Origin: a virus
Virus record (IMG/VR): IMGVR_UViG_3300017788_000163
Span: 1 to 24,499 of that record
DNA: 24,499 bases
Strand: one strand, 5' to 3'
Both the position numbers and the translations under genes were made by a program. Position 1 is the first letter of the stretch. Every line of letters begins with the position of its first letter. The notes under the pieces are model-generated. The model saw only the letters and a list, made by a program, of their open reading frames with translations. It was not told the origin of the DNA and ran no database searches. Below, in pieces: positions 1-7,612 of this stretch.

Positions 1-780
1 GATACTTATGTTAAACTTAATCTTAAAAAAAATGAGTGGTCTCTTGAAGATTTTCTCAGCATGTTAGGTATAGACGAAGTTGTAGAAAAGAAATACAAAA
101 AGGAGATGAAAGTTGAATCGACTTCAACTCCAAGTATTGTTGAAAGTGTTGTTATTCCTGACGATAAAAAGCAAGTTAAATCAGCACTATCTAAACCTAA
201 GGTTAAAAAGGATATTGCCCCAAAAGATTTAACTAAAAAGTTAACTCCTAATCCTTCTTCAAAAAAAGAAGTATCTAAAAAATCTGTAAAGAAAGAGTCC
301 AAACCTAAGGTTGTAACTACAAAAAAGATTTTAGTTACGCCTAAATCAAAAGCAGTTAAAACTCCAAATGCAGAAGTGGTCAATAAAATCAGACCTAAAA
401 AGGTAGAGTATTTGATTAAAAACAAATCGCTCATTATAGAGCTTGAAAACCTTAAACCTGTTAATATAGCTTTCAAGTATAGAAAAGAAAGGATAGATGC
501 AGAAAGAGGTTCAATATATCTATACATTACACATTCTGGAAATAGAGTGAGGTTCATACCTTCTAAATGTAGTGGTCTTTCTCAAGATATTATGGATGTT
601 TCATCTAAACTTCTTAATGGGAAGAATGAAAGATTCTCAGAAATTGATATGAGAATAGACTCAATCGTAGAAGAATGTAGAGGTATTTTCAAAGATATAG
701 ATGCTAAATATAAGAAGTCCCCTTCGAAATATGTTAGCAGAATGGAACTTGAAAATGTCAGAAAGAGAATAATGGCATAA
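1..780 (+). CDS. Lys-rich protein of unknown function, 5' end outside window
   Basis: The reading frame is open from base 1, so the gene begins upstream; the ATG at 61 is probably internal, since the codons before it continue in frame (…EWSLEDFLSMLGID). The visible 259 residues have three parts: a short N-terminal piece, a strongly Lys/Pro/Ser-rich low-complexity stretch of about 100 residues (roughly 125-420) that is probably disordered and basic, and a folded-looking C-terminal part of about 120 residues with mixed hydrophobic and charged segments. I recognise no family. A basic disordered linker would suit nucleic-acid binding, but that is a guess. It is convergent with the capsid gene and ends just before a shared terminator. 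Confidence 0.75.
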   Translation, partial: DTYVKLNLKKNEWSLEDFLSMLGIDEVVEKKYKKEMKVESTSTPSIVESVVIPDDKKQVKSALSKPKVKKDIAPKDLTKKLTPNPSSKKEVSKKSVKKESKPKVVTTKKILVTPKSKAVKTPNAEVVNKIRPKKVEYLIKNKSLIIELENLKPVNIAFKYRKERIDAERGSIYLYITHSGNRVRFIPSKCSGLSQDIMDVSSKLLNGKNERFSEIDMRIDSIVEECRGIFKDIDAKYKKSPSKYVSRMELENVRKRIMA

Positions 781-784
781 ACAA

Positions 785-818
785 AAAAGGAGGCTCGAAA
801 GCCTCCTTTTGTTTTTAT
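785..818. terminator. Bidirectional Rho-independent terminator
   Basis: An 11-bp perfect stem (785-795 with 800-810) closes a CGAA loop. T-rich sequence follows on the plus strand and the A-run on the left gives a T-run on the minus strand. It sits between the convergent gene ends at 780 and 834, so it can serve both. Confidence 0.85.
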
Positions 819-833
819 AGCTAATCTTAAAGA

Positions 834-2555
834 TTAAACCAAAGACTTACCACCAAGAGATACTACGAATGTGTAGTACATAGTTTGTGGAAGCTGACCT
901 GCTTCAACAAGAGCATAACGGCTCTTAACTGCAATCTTTGGTGACATTGTTCCTTCAGAAATTGTCTGAATTGGCTCTGCCATCAAATAAGGCATGAATT
1001 TCAAGCCTGGCTCTTCGTCTGTACCTTTGCGACCTACGAGAACGCGTGTATCTGTCCATTCCATGTTAGGGTCAACATAAACTGTCATACCTGCAAGTGT
1101 TCCGATAGGATACAATGAACCATTGTTTTGGTTGATTGTATTTGCCATAGGAGCAAATGTAAATTGTGCAACATCTGCAAGTGCAGTAGCAACCTGTGCG
1201 TTTGTTACAACAAAGTTTGCAGGGCCACGACGACCACGTGAAGCGATAATATTACCAGCTGCAAGAATCTTAGAAACTACACGGCGTTGAACTGTCGATA
1301 AGTTCTCAAACAATGTAGAAGCTGCGCCTGCAAGGTCAAAACCATTAACAGCTAATGTAGATGTTGTTCCGTCTTTCAACAAGTATGCAGATGAAGTTCC
1401 ATCAGAAGTTGAGTCCAAACGGAAGTTAAGAGTCTCACCCATAACTTGATAGAATTCATAGTTGTTTGACCAACCAAGAGCAAATGCACGGCTCAAGATG
1501 TGCTTGTTGATAGATTGTGAAATCTCATTAACAAGTGCATTCTCAACCATTGCAACAACATCGATACCATACTGACGATTCAAGTCTTGAATTTGCTCAG
1601 TTGTGATAGATGCTGCAACTTGGTAAGTTGTTGCTTCTACGAACTTTGTATATGCTTTCAAGCCCATAACACGATAGTAGGTTGATTCACCAGTTCCACG
1701 AGACATTGATTCATATTCTTGTGAACCATTAATCAAGTCACCTGACCAGTTATCAGCATCAGTTGCACCTGCACCAGAGAAACCATGAATATGGTTTTCG
1801 AGAGCATTTACCAATTCTGCATTACCTGTACAAGCCGCTTGCAAGTTTGTTGCAAGAGAAGGAACAGTCGAATTATTAGTTGTGATAACTGCTGTTGTTG
1901 GGGAAAATACATCAGAGATAGTTACTGTATCATCTGCTGTAACAGCTGCGCCTGTTCCATCTACTGTATATGTTCCGATAACACGGAAGATAGGATAACC
2001 AGTAATGCGAGATTTACCAACAAATGTTAATTTAACTGCATAACCTGCATCCAAGTCAGTTCCATCACCAGGAGCATCTAATCCCCAGTAAGTAGTACCA
2101 ACAACATAAGCTGCATCAGGGTTACCTGTAAGACCAGCGTTGATTGTTATAACTTCTGGCTTAGTAGCGCTATCTACTTTACCACCAGCATATACATAAT
2201 CAAGATATGTAAGAACACCAGCAGGGCCTGACATAGGAATAACATTAACGATTTCAAAACCAATTGTCTTCGCTGCTACTTGAATAGCCAAAGGAAGAAG
2301 TGATGGGAATTTATCACCTGAACCAGTTGTACCTGTGTAAAAACCAGATGCTCCTGTACCAAGTGTGTTGCCTGTTGCAACACTACCCATACCAGGTGTT
2401 GCACCAAGAGTTTGATATGCCGCTGATTCATTCAATGTATGATAGTGGCAATATTTAGAAAGCCAGTTAAGCTTTTCTCTATCCTTAATACCTGTTTGTG
2501 ACTCAATAATAGGAGCCCAGGTTTCGTGGATTTTTGCTTCGTTTAAAACTTGCAT
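834..2555 (-). CDS. Major capsid protein, T4 gp23-like
   Basis: This 573-residue protein resembles the T4 gp23 family (521 residues in T4). The matching blocks are a segment near residues 85-130 (SLLPLAIQVAAKTIGFEIV followed by PMSGPAG), the mid-region around an MGLKAYTKFVEA-type motif with AQDL-like ITTEQIQDLNRQYGID, and a C-terminal RRGPANFVV segment corresponding to the RRGVGNF region of gp23. It forms the hexameric capsid lattice. Residues 1-43 look like a removable propeptide: HTLNE43|S44 fits the [LI]-x-E cleavage consensus of gp21 and lies where T4 gp23 is cut (FLTE65|A). A second site, LNE6|A7, lies at the extreme N terminus. Base composition is visibly less AT-rich than in neighbouring genes, as expected for a highly expressed gene. 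It follows the protease gene by 29 bases, the T4 order 21-22-23. Confidence 0.93.
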   Translation of the reverse strand: MQVLNEAKIHETWAPIIESQTGIKDREKLNWLSKYCHYHTLNESAAYQTLGATPGMGSVATGNTLGTGASGFYTGTTGSGDKFPSLLPLAIQVAAKTIGFEIVNVIPMSGPAGVLTYLDYVYAGGKVDSATKPEVITINAGLTGNPDAAYVVGTTYWGLDAPGDGTDLDAGYAVKLTFVGKSRITGYPIFRVIGTYTVDGTGAAVTADDTVTISDVFSPTTAVITTNNSTVPSLATNLQAACTGNAELVNALENHIHGFSGAGATDADNWSGDLINGSQEYESMSRGTGESTYYRVMGLKAYTKFVEATTYQVAASITTEQIQDLNRQYGIDVVAMVENALVNEISQSINKHILSRAFALGWSNNYEFYQVMGETLNFRLDSTSDGTSSAYLLKDGTTSTLAVNGFDLAGAASTLFENLSTVQRRVVSKILAAGNIIASRGRRGPANFVVTNAQVATALADVAQFTFAPMANTINQNNGSLYPIGTLAGMTVYVDPNMEWTDTRVLVGRKGTDEEPGLKFMPYLMAEPIQTISEGTMSPKIAVKSRYALVEAGQLPQTMYYTFVVSLGGKSLV

Positions 2556-2584
2556 GTTATTTGCTTTATTTTTTTGTTTTAGGC

Positions 2585-4603
2585 TTATCGGTTAAAACGA
2601 CTTGCCAATTGATTTGCGATATTGTTTACGAAATCATTATCATAACCCAAATCGCTATTCGTGAAACCACCTTTCATATTAGAATTTGATTCATTAAGAG
2701 AAGTAGTTCTGCCTTTTGCTGACTCTAATCCTCTTGTTGACCAGAAGTTTCTAATTTGATATGGTGTATCCAAACGATACATTTTAGATTGTGCAACAAT
2801 ACGATTCTTCTCATCAGTTGTCAATGACTCCCAAATTGGAGAATATTCTACTGGCATTTCCTGAATCCACTTAGGGAGATTGGAATTGTCATTAGAAAGT
2901 GCAGTGTTCCAAATTCTAATTACATCGCTTTCGCCAAACCAAACACCTTCATTCAATGCATTAACGACTTTTTGTTTTTCAGTCTCATCAAGTGCAAGGA
3001 AATCATTTTGTTTCGCTTCGCTAAGTATAGACATAAATTGATAGTTATTCTTTTTCGCTACGCTTTCCACTTTTTGTTTTCTAATGGATTCGAGAATAGC
3101 ATCAATTCTGTCGCCGATTGGTTTAACCTCGCCGTTTGAATTATACAATGTAGCTTCATTTGAAGATTCATTAATAGATTCATTAACAGGGTTACCAATA
3201 TTTTTCTGTGTAGTTACATTTTCAGCAACATATTCTGTATAACGGATTGCGTTATCCAAATGCTCTGAAATATAGTCACTATGCTTAATTGAATTATCGA
3301 GGTTTTCTGCAAGATAATCTGCATACTTCTGTGTTTTATCTACATTTTCTGCGATATAATCTGCGTATTGTAAACCTGTATCCAATTTTTCAGCCAAATA
3401 ATTTGAATAGTTGATGTTCTTATCCAAATTCTCTGCTAAATAATTAGTATAGCTTTGTGTCTTATTAACGTTTTCTGCCAAATAGTTGGAATAATGTAGA
3501 CTCTTGTCTAAGTTTTCAGCAACATATTCGGAATATCTAATCGCTTCGTTGATTTTCTTAGCTTGAGATTCAACTTCTTCGCCAACGTGCTCAGTATATT
3601 GAATACTCCTGTCCAAGTTTTCAGCCAAGTAATTAGTATAAGTTTGTGTTTTGTGAACATGCTCTGCAATGTGCTCAGAATAATCGATTGAATCATTAAG
3701 ACTCTCTGCGATATAATTTGAGTAATTGCGAATGTTTTCGGTATTCTCCGCAAGATAGTTCGAATAATCGATGACTTGGTCGAGTTTTTCTGCCAAATAA
3801 TTAACATATTTGGTCATACGCTCGAACTCTCTAATGAAACTATCAGAATTAGAAGTTGTTACTTCTTCTGTTTTCATTTCATCAAGACGTTTTGAAAAAC
3901 GCTCGAACTCTTTGCGGATCTCCTTTGAATAGTCATTCAAGACTTCTTCGGTTACATAACGTGTCTGATCCATTTTAGAGGGTTGATTTTTATCTTGCGG
4001 GTCGAAAACATCAATAGCATCTTCGACACTTGCATATTTTGAACTCATATCATATATCTTAACTGAATCGCTATTGGAAAATCCAAGTGATTCATTCAAT
4101 CTTGTTAACTGTGCATTAGCAAAACCAGGGTCTGCAACTAAATCGTATGTAAAAATTCTTTTAATCTTTACAGATTTGTCTGATTCTACAACACCAGCTG
4201 CTCTTGAAGATATAGAAAGCTGAACTCCATCATCAATCAAAGCGCGGGCATCTCTACCTTTGGATGTAGAAAGCAAACGAACTTTACCTACAACTTGACG
4301 ATTATCTTTATCATACTCCAAACCTTCAATAAGGTGTGATGCTTCAGAAAGTCTAACTTCAAAATCTTGAGGGTGGTCTAATTGACCAGTCAAATTTCCA
4401 AGTTTGATTTTCTCATTAAGATAATCTAAATGCGGAAGATACTCTCTTTCCTCATAGATTCTCTTATTATTATTCTCTACACCAAACTGACAAAAGACTC
4501 CTTCCAATACATAATTCTTATCAGAGGACTCTTTAACTTTAAGTTTGTGATTACTGTTCTCTAATATGAGAACTACTTTTTGACCATCGAGTGTCATATC
4601 CAT
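2585..4603 (-). CDS. Prohead protease fused to repeat scaffold (gp21/gp22-like)
   Basis: Residues about 28-170 match the T4 gp21 serine protease: an EGVFCQFGVENNNKRIY segment, the catalytic His in GQLDHPQD and the catalytic Ser in SISSRAAG. The domain ends near RLNESLGF, which contains LNE|S, a plausible self-cleavage point. After a linker (about 175-265) comes a 14-unit tandem repeat (266-463) of the type YSNYLAENLDKSIQ, then a C-terminal 209 residues containing further sites (LSE|A, LNE|G, LNE|S). In T4 the protease (gp21) and scaffold (gp22) are separate adjacent genes; here they appear to be one 672-residue polypeptide. The N terminus also carries ILE15|N. It is predicted to build the prohead core, then be activated and degrade itself and trim the shell. 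ATG at 4603 is used; a second ATG at 4597 is possible. Confidence 0.88.
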   Translation of the reverse strand: MDMTLDGQKVVLILENSNHKLKVKESSDKNYVLEGVFCQFGVENNNKRIYEEREYLPHLDYLNEKIKLGNLTGQLDHPQDFEVRLSEASHLIEGLEYDKDNRQVVGKVRLLSTSKGRDARALIDDGVQLSISSRAAGVVESDKSVKIKRIFTYDLVADPGFANAQLTRLNESLGFSNSDSVKIYDMSSKYASVEDAIDVFDPQDKNQPSKMDQTRYVTEEVLNDYSKEIRKEFERFSKRLDEMKTEEVTTSNSDSFIREFERMTKYVNYLAEKLDQVIDYSNYLAENTENIRNYSNYIAESLNDSIDYSEHIAEHVHKTQTYTNYLAENLDRSIQYTEHVGEEVESQAKKINEAIRYSEYVAENLDKSLHYSNYLAENVNKTQSYTNYLAENLDKNINYSNYLAEKLDTGLQYADYIAENVDKTQKYADYLAENLDNSIKHSDYISEHLDNAIRYTEYVAENVTTQKNIGNPVNESINESSNEATLYNSNGEVKPIGDRIDAILESIRKQKVESVAKKNNYQFMSILSEAKQNDFLALDETEKQKVVNALNEGVWFGESDVIRIWNTALSNDNSNLPKWIQEMPVEYSPIWESLTTDEKNRIVAQSKMYRLDTPYQIRNFWSTRGLESAKGRTTSLNESNSNMKGGFTNSDLGYDNDFVNNIANQLASRFNR
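3215..3808 (-). repeat. 14-residue tandem repeat within scaffold (14 units)
   Basis: The 42-bp units encode the pattern Y-[ST]-x-[YH]-[LIV]-A-E-x-[LV]-x-x-x-x-x. There are twelve 14-residue units, one 21-residue unit (YTEHVGEEVESQAKKINEAIR split over two lines of reading, residues 336-356 approximately) and a final 9-residue partial unit, covering residues 266-463. The long unit equals three heptads where the others equal two, so the seven-residue phase is preserved. Eleven of the fourteen units contain a strict [LI]-x-E tripeptide; the other three have Val in place of Leu/Ile. The DNA copies are diverged, so the repeat is old and kept by selection on protein. Confidence 0.92.
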
Positions 4604-4666
4604 ATGACCCTGTGAGTAATTTTACAAAAAAAGAAAAATCTTAAAAGATTATCCTTTCTTATTTAA

Positions 4667-4677
4667 TTACTATATAT
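4667..4677 (-). promoter_or_regulatory. Candidate promoter upstream of protease-scaffold gene
   Basis: On the minus strand the 11-mer ATATATAGTAA, preceded by TATACTA, lies 64 bases before the protease start. The same 11-mer with a similar upstream TATATTA occurs at 15020-15030 before the membrane-protein gene. Both follow a hairpin terminator and open a new transcription block. No match to a named promoter class is claimed. Confidence 0.35.
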
Positions 4678-4729
4678 GATAGTATATTTACTTTTTTTTG
4701 AAAAAAAATGGGGTTTGGGGGGTTTTTTG

Positions 4730-4761
4730 AAAAAAATGCGTATTTTTTTACGCATATTTTT
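4730..4761 (-). terminator. Terminator hairpin after lysozyme gene
   Basis: A 7-bp stem (4736-4742 with 4749-4755) around a T6 loop, extended by A and T runs with one bulge, lies directly after the lysozyme stop at 4766. On the minus strand it is followed by a T-run. The remaining 4604-4729 holds a candidate promoter and an unusual run of G4-T3-G6 at 4710-4722, and no gene that I can see. Confidence 0.65.
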
Positions 4762-4765
4762 GTTT

Positions 4766-5650
4766 TTAGGTCTTATTTGGGTCAAAATTGCTCAAAAATA
4801 AAGCAACTTCTTTTTCTCTTCTTTTTCTCAGCCCTTTTTCTGTATTAGTCCCTGCGTTAATTTTTTCAGTTTTCCAAACCTCAGTTGCTTCTTTGTATTT
4901 TCTTTCATTAATCAATTTAGCGGTTTGGGATTTTCTAAATCCTGACTTTCCACCATTATAAGCAAAAGAAACACAAGCGGCATACATATCTAAAGTCATA
5001 GGAACATTGATAGATTTCTTTATAGAATTTTCACAAGCTATCAAATCTTTCCTGTATAAAGACTCTGCCTCTTGGATTGTAATTTTTTCGCCCATTTGGA
5101 GTTTGTTTGATAACATATGCCCATATCCAATTGCCCAATGTACAGTATCCCAAAATGGTTCTAATTGAACTTTCCCTTCAAGTCCTCTGATAAAGTCTAT
5201 ATTCTTATCTGTTAAATACCACTTTGTTTTATCAAGTAATACCCCAGAAACTTCTTTAGGTATTTCCTGAGTAATTGGCTCTTGACTCCAAGTAGATACA
5301 ATAGCAAAATTTATATAGGGAAGAGCATCATGAAGTTCTTTTACGAAACCATTTAGTTTTTCTATATCTTCTTTAGAATTTACAATTGCATCTGAAATTT
5401 CAACATATTCTAATGATTGTAAGGTAAGATTACCCGTTTTATCTTTTAATTTAGCGACATTAATAGTTATTCTTACTTGACCAGAAACATTCATTATAGC
5501 TGAACCATCTTTAATAAGGTCATTTTGAATAGCCTTAGACATTTCATTTGGAAATCCTTTTGTAAGCATTTCTTTAAGAAATTCAAATGGTATAAATAGT
5601 TTTATCTTTTTTTCTATCCCTGAATTGCTTTCTAAAATTAAATGTCTCAT
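4766..5650 (-). CDS. GH24 (T4-type) lysozyme with novel N-terminal domain
   Basis: Residues about 138-290 form a GH24 muramidase that cleaves peptidoglycan. The catalytic Glu is E158 in GLEG, exactly 20 residues before the His of the conserved IGYGH (178), as in T4 lysozyme. The second acid is D168, one position later than D20 of T4, and the residue equivalent to T26 is Ala (A173). Conserved FAYNGG and a C-terminal GLRKRREKEVALF support the family. Residues 10-135 are a separate domain of unknown fold with no signal peptide or membrane helix. The N terminus, MRHLILE|S, carries the [LI]-x-E prohead-protease tripeptide. The position between structural genes and this leader suggest a virion-associated enzyme used at entry rather than, or as well as, a lysis endolysin. 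No holin is recognised next to it. Confidence 0.85.
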   Translation of the reverse strand: MRHLILESNSGIEKKIKLFIPFEFLKEMLTKGFPNEMSKAIQNDLIKDGSAIMNVSGQVRITINVAKLKDKTGNLTLQSLEYVEISDAIVNSKEDIEKLNGFVKELHDALPYINFAIVSTWSQEPITQEIPKEVSGVLLDKTKWYLTDKNIDFIRGLEGKVQLEPFWDTVHWAIGYGHMLSNKLQMGEKITIQEAESLYRKDLIACENSIKKSINVPMTLDMYAACVSFAYNGGKSGFRKSQTAKLINERKYKEATEVWKTEKINAGTNTEKGLRKRREKEVALFLSNFDPNKT

Positions 5651-5673
5651 AAATTCTTAAATTTTTTCTAATT

Positions 5674-6405
5674 CTATATATCTATAACTTCCTTAGAAAA
5701 ATGCTTATGTTTTTCCCAATCTTCTTTTATTCTACAAGGAAATTTATAATTATGTCCCCATTTTTCTTCTATGTTCTTAAGGCTTAGTCTTTTTTCATAT
5801 AATTTTCTTCTATCTTCCAATCTTTCCATTCCACCGATGTTTTTACAATGGAGTAGTTTCAAGCTTGGGTATTTATCATAAACAATTGAACCGCTTGGAA
5901 AACAAGCGTGACACCCATGCTTATAGTTGATTTCATCAATAAGCTTTGGGTCAAATATAGGAGTCTTATCATACCAAGTATCTCTAATTCCTTTTGTTAT
6001 TTGCTTCCAAATTGGAGCATCTATATTCGGCATTTCATCAGACCACATGGAATATCCTGTGGTCTGAGGTATGCTTATATTTTTTCTTTTACAAGACTCT
6101 AAAAATAATTCTAAATTCTCATGATAAACAAATTCGTCTAAATCAAGAACACAGACCCAATCATAATCTTTGAATTCTTTCCAAACATTATTCTTAATGT
6201 CTATGTAAACATCATCTCTTATTTGACCATCTGTTTTATAGACTCTTCTTTCAACAAGAGGATGAGAATCACAAATATCAGCTGTTCTATCATCTGATTC
6301 ATTATCATATACTATAATCTTACTGCATATTCTTTCATAATGCTTTAAGAAAACAGGTAAAAGCTCTTCTTCATTCCAAGCTATGGTTATGCAAACCATG
6401 TTCAT
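5674..6405 (-). CDS. Glycosyltransferase, GT-A fold (GT2/GT92-like)
   Basis: This 243-residue protein has an N-terminal ITIAWNEEELLPVFLKHY segment followed by IIVYDNESDDRT and a metal-binding DLD at 88-90 (CVLDLDEF), the layout of the Glyco_tranf_2_4 group. It should transfer a sugar from a nucleotide-sugar donor; donor and acceptor cannot be read from sequence. The C-terminal half has several His and Cys residues (GCHACF) and is rich in aromatic residues. Its ATG overlaps the stop of the upstream gene in an ATGA, implying translational coupling. It ends with TAG, which argues against stop-codon reassignment in this phage. Confidence 0.82.
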   Translation of the reverse strand: MNMVCITIAWNEEELLPVFLKHYERICSKIIVYDNESDDRTADICDSHPLVERRVYKTDGQIRDDVYIDIKNNVWKEFKDYDWVCVLDLDEFVYHENLELFLESCKRKNISIPQTTGYSMWSDEMPNIDAPIWKQITKGIRDTWYDKTPIFDPKLIDEINYKHGCHACFPSGSIVYDKYPSLKLLHCKNIGGMERLEDRRKLYEKRLSLKNIEEKWGHNYKFPCRIKEDWEKHKHFSKEVIDI

Positions 6406-6911
6406 GGCATTCTGCCTACATGCTTAATGATAATATCCTTTACAAATTCATCAACTGAAACTTCATCTCTAATAAGATTCTCCCAGCACTCCTTAAACAA
6501 AAAAGGAACTGGATGGATTCCTATGTTAATCCATATACCAGAACACATATTTTCTTCATCTTCTGCTTCTACACAAGAACCAACTGTATGGTCAATTCCA
6601 GAAGCAAGAAGAAACACAAGTACCATATCCATAGCCTTGGCGATTTGAACAAATGTTCCTTCTTCTGTATCTCCTTCTTCTGAAATAAATTTCGCAGCGT
6701 GAATAACAGAAAGAACATAATCATCTAAGTCTATGTTTTCTTCTATGAGCAAATGCTCAGCTTCTTCTAAATCTATTTCAAATGATTCCATTCCTTTCAA
6801 ATTAACTAAAAGGATTGGGGTGTCTTCGTCATCATGAATTCTTTCAAATGAAGAATTTTCCCATTTGTGCTTAAAAGCATCCATTATATACTCACTTACA
6901 TCTACTTTCAT
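6402..6911 (-). CDS. Unknown acidic protein inside glycosyltransferase cluster
   Basis: I do not recognise this family. It is small and acidic with predicted helices, a Cys pair region (SCVEAEDEENMC) and a hydrophobic stretch (MDMVLVFLLASGI) too short and too charged nearby to be a certain membrane helix. The longest frame starts at 6926, but the internal ATG at 6911 forms an ATGA overlap with the stop of the upstream glycosyltransferase, the same junction seen at 6405 and 7612, so I prefer 6911 (169 residues, starting MKVDVSEY). Coupling on both sides suggests that it works with the glycosyltransferases, perhaps as a partner or adaptor; this is inference only. Confidence 0.75.
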   Translation of the reverse strand: MKVDVSEYIMDAFKHKWENSSFERIHDDEDTPILLVNLKGMESFEIDLEEAEHLLIEENIDLDDYVLSVIHAAKFISEEGDTEEGTFVQIAKAMDMVLVFLLASGIDHTVGSCVEAEDEENMCSGIWINIGIHPVPFLFKECWENLIRDEVSVDEFVKDIIIKHVGRMP

Positions 6912-7612
6912 TGTCCTACTCTCCATGTTATATTATCTATTATATGGTCTCTGTTGGGAACATCGTTTGAAATATGGTAAATCCAATTTGTTTGATGTTC
7001 TAAGTTAGAAGGATACATATAATTCCACGTTTCGTCAATAAAGCTAACAAAGGGATTATCTAAATTTGGACTTATGCATCTGGAGGCATAATTAAAAAGA
7101 GCTTGCTCATAAATTGGATTGAATCTATCATAATTCAATTCAGGCATGATTGCTCTAACCAAATGACACAGTCTTCTCATGATAGGTACTTTTGCAAGCA
7201 TGAGTCCAGTGTTAAAATATATATCGGGTTTTTCGACTATTTCCAGCATTTGTCTTTGTTGATTTATTCTCAACAAATTATACATATGCTGATTTAATGT
7301 ATTTGGATAATTTCCAATTCTTTCATTTCCATTTTGAACTGCTACAATCTTATCTTCTTGAATTAATTCAAAAGGATTGGGAGCATCACTTCTAATAATA
7401 CAATCTGCATCAAGAAACATCATTTCATCATAACCATAAGCAAGTAAATCTAATATTGCTTTATTGAAAGTTACTCCAAAATAATCTCCATAGTATTTAG
7501 TAGAAAATGCGAAAAATTCTGCACCCCATCTATTTGAGGCATCAATCATAGACTGTCTTGAATTTTCTCTTTGAAAATTATTTATATCTATTGTTATAAG
7601 AACTCTTCTCAT
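6908..7612 (-). CDS. Glycosyltransferase, GT8-like, copy B
   Basis: A GT-A type glycosyltransferase with VLITIDINN at the N terminus, a MMFLDADCII metal-binding DAD motif and a later DIYFNTGLMLAKV segment typical of GT8-like enzymes, followed by a YEQALFNY motif. The frame can start at 7624, but the ATG at 7612 gives an ATGA overlap with the upstream stop and places the DxD at residues 68-70, exactly where it lies in the neighbouring paralogue; I therefore choose 7612 (234 residues). The two adjacent genes share N-[AS]RQS, RWG, DAP.PFE, YEQALFNY and ETWN blocks, so they arose by tandem duplication and have diverged strongly. Confidence 0.84.
   Translation of the reverse strand: MRRVLITIDINNFQRENSRQSMIDASNRWGAEFFAFSTKYYGDYFGVTFNKAILDLLAYGYDEMMFLDADCIIRSDAPNPFELIQEDKIVAVQNGNERIGNYPNTLNQHMYNLLRINQQRQMLEIVEKPDIYFNTGLMLAKVPIMRRLCHLVRAIMPELNYDRFNPIYEQALFNYASRCISPNLDNPFVSFIDETWNYMYPSNLEHQTNWIYHISNDVPNRDHIIDNITWRVGQ

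Noticed and set aside
6-557. Minus-strand frame of 183 codons opposite the first gene
   Set aside because: It mirrors the Lys-rich coding strand (Phe/Leu/Ser-rich product) and lies after the terminator of the minus block.
3508-3807. Minus-strand 99-codon frame inside the scaffold repeats
   Set aside because: It is an alternative frame of the 42-bp repeat; the main frame carries the conserved protease-scaffold product.
3215-3808. Regular 42-bp repeats resembling a CRISPR or DNA repeat array
   Set aside because: The units abut without spacers, diverge at third positions and encode a continuous 14-residue protein repeat.
5674-5676. Possible stop-codon reassignment, as in some large gut phages
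   Set aside because: TAG ends the 5674-6405 gene just before a non-coding gap, and TGA ends several coupled genes; no gene needs an in-frame stop read through.
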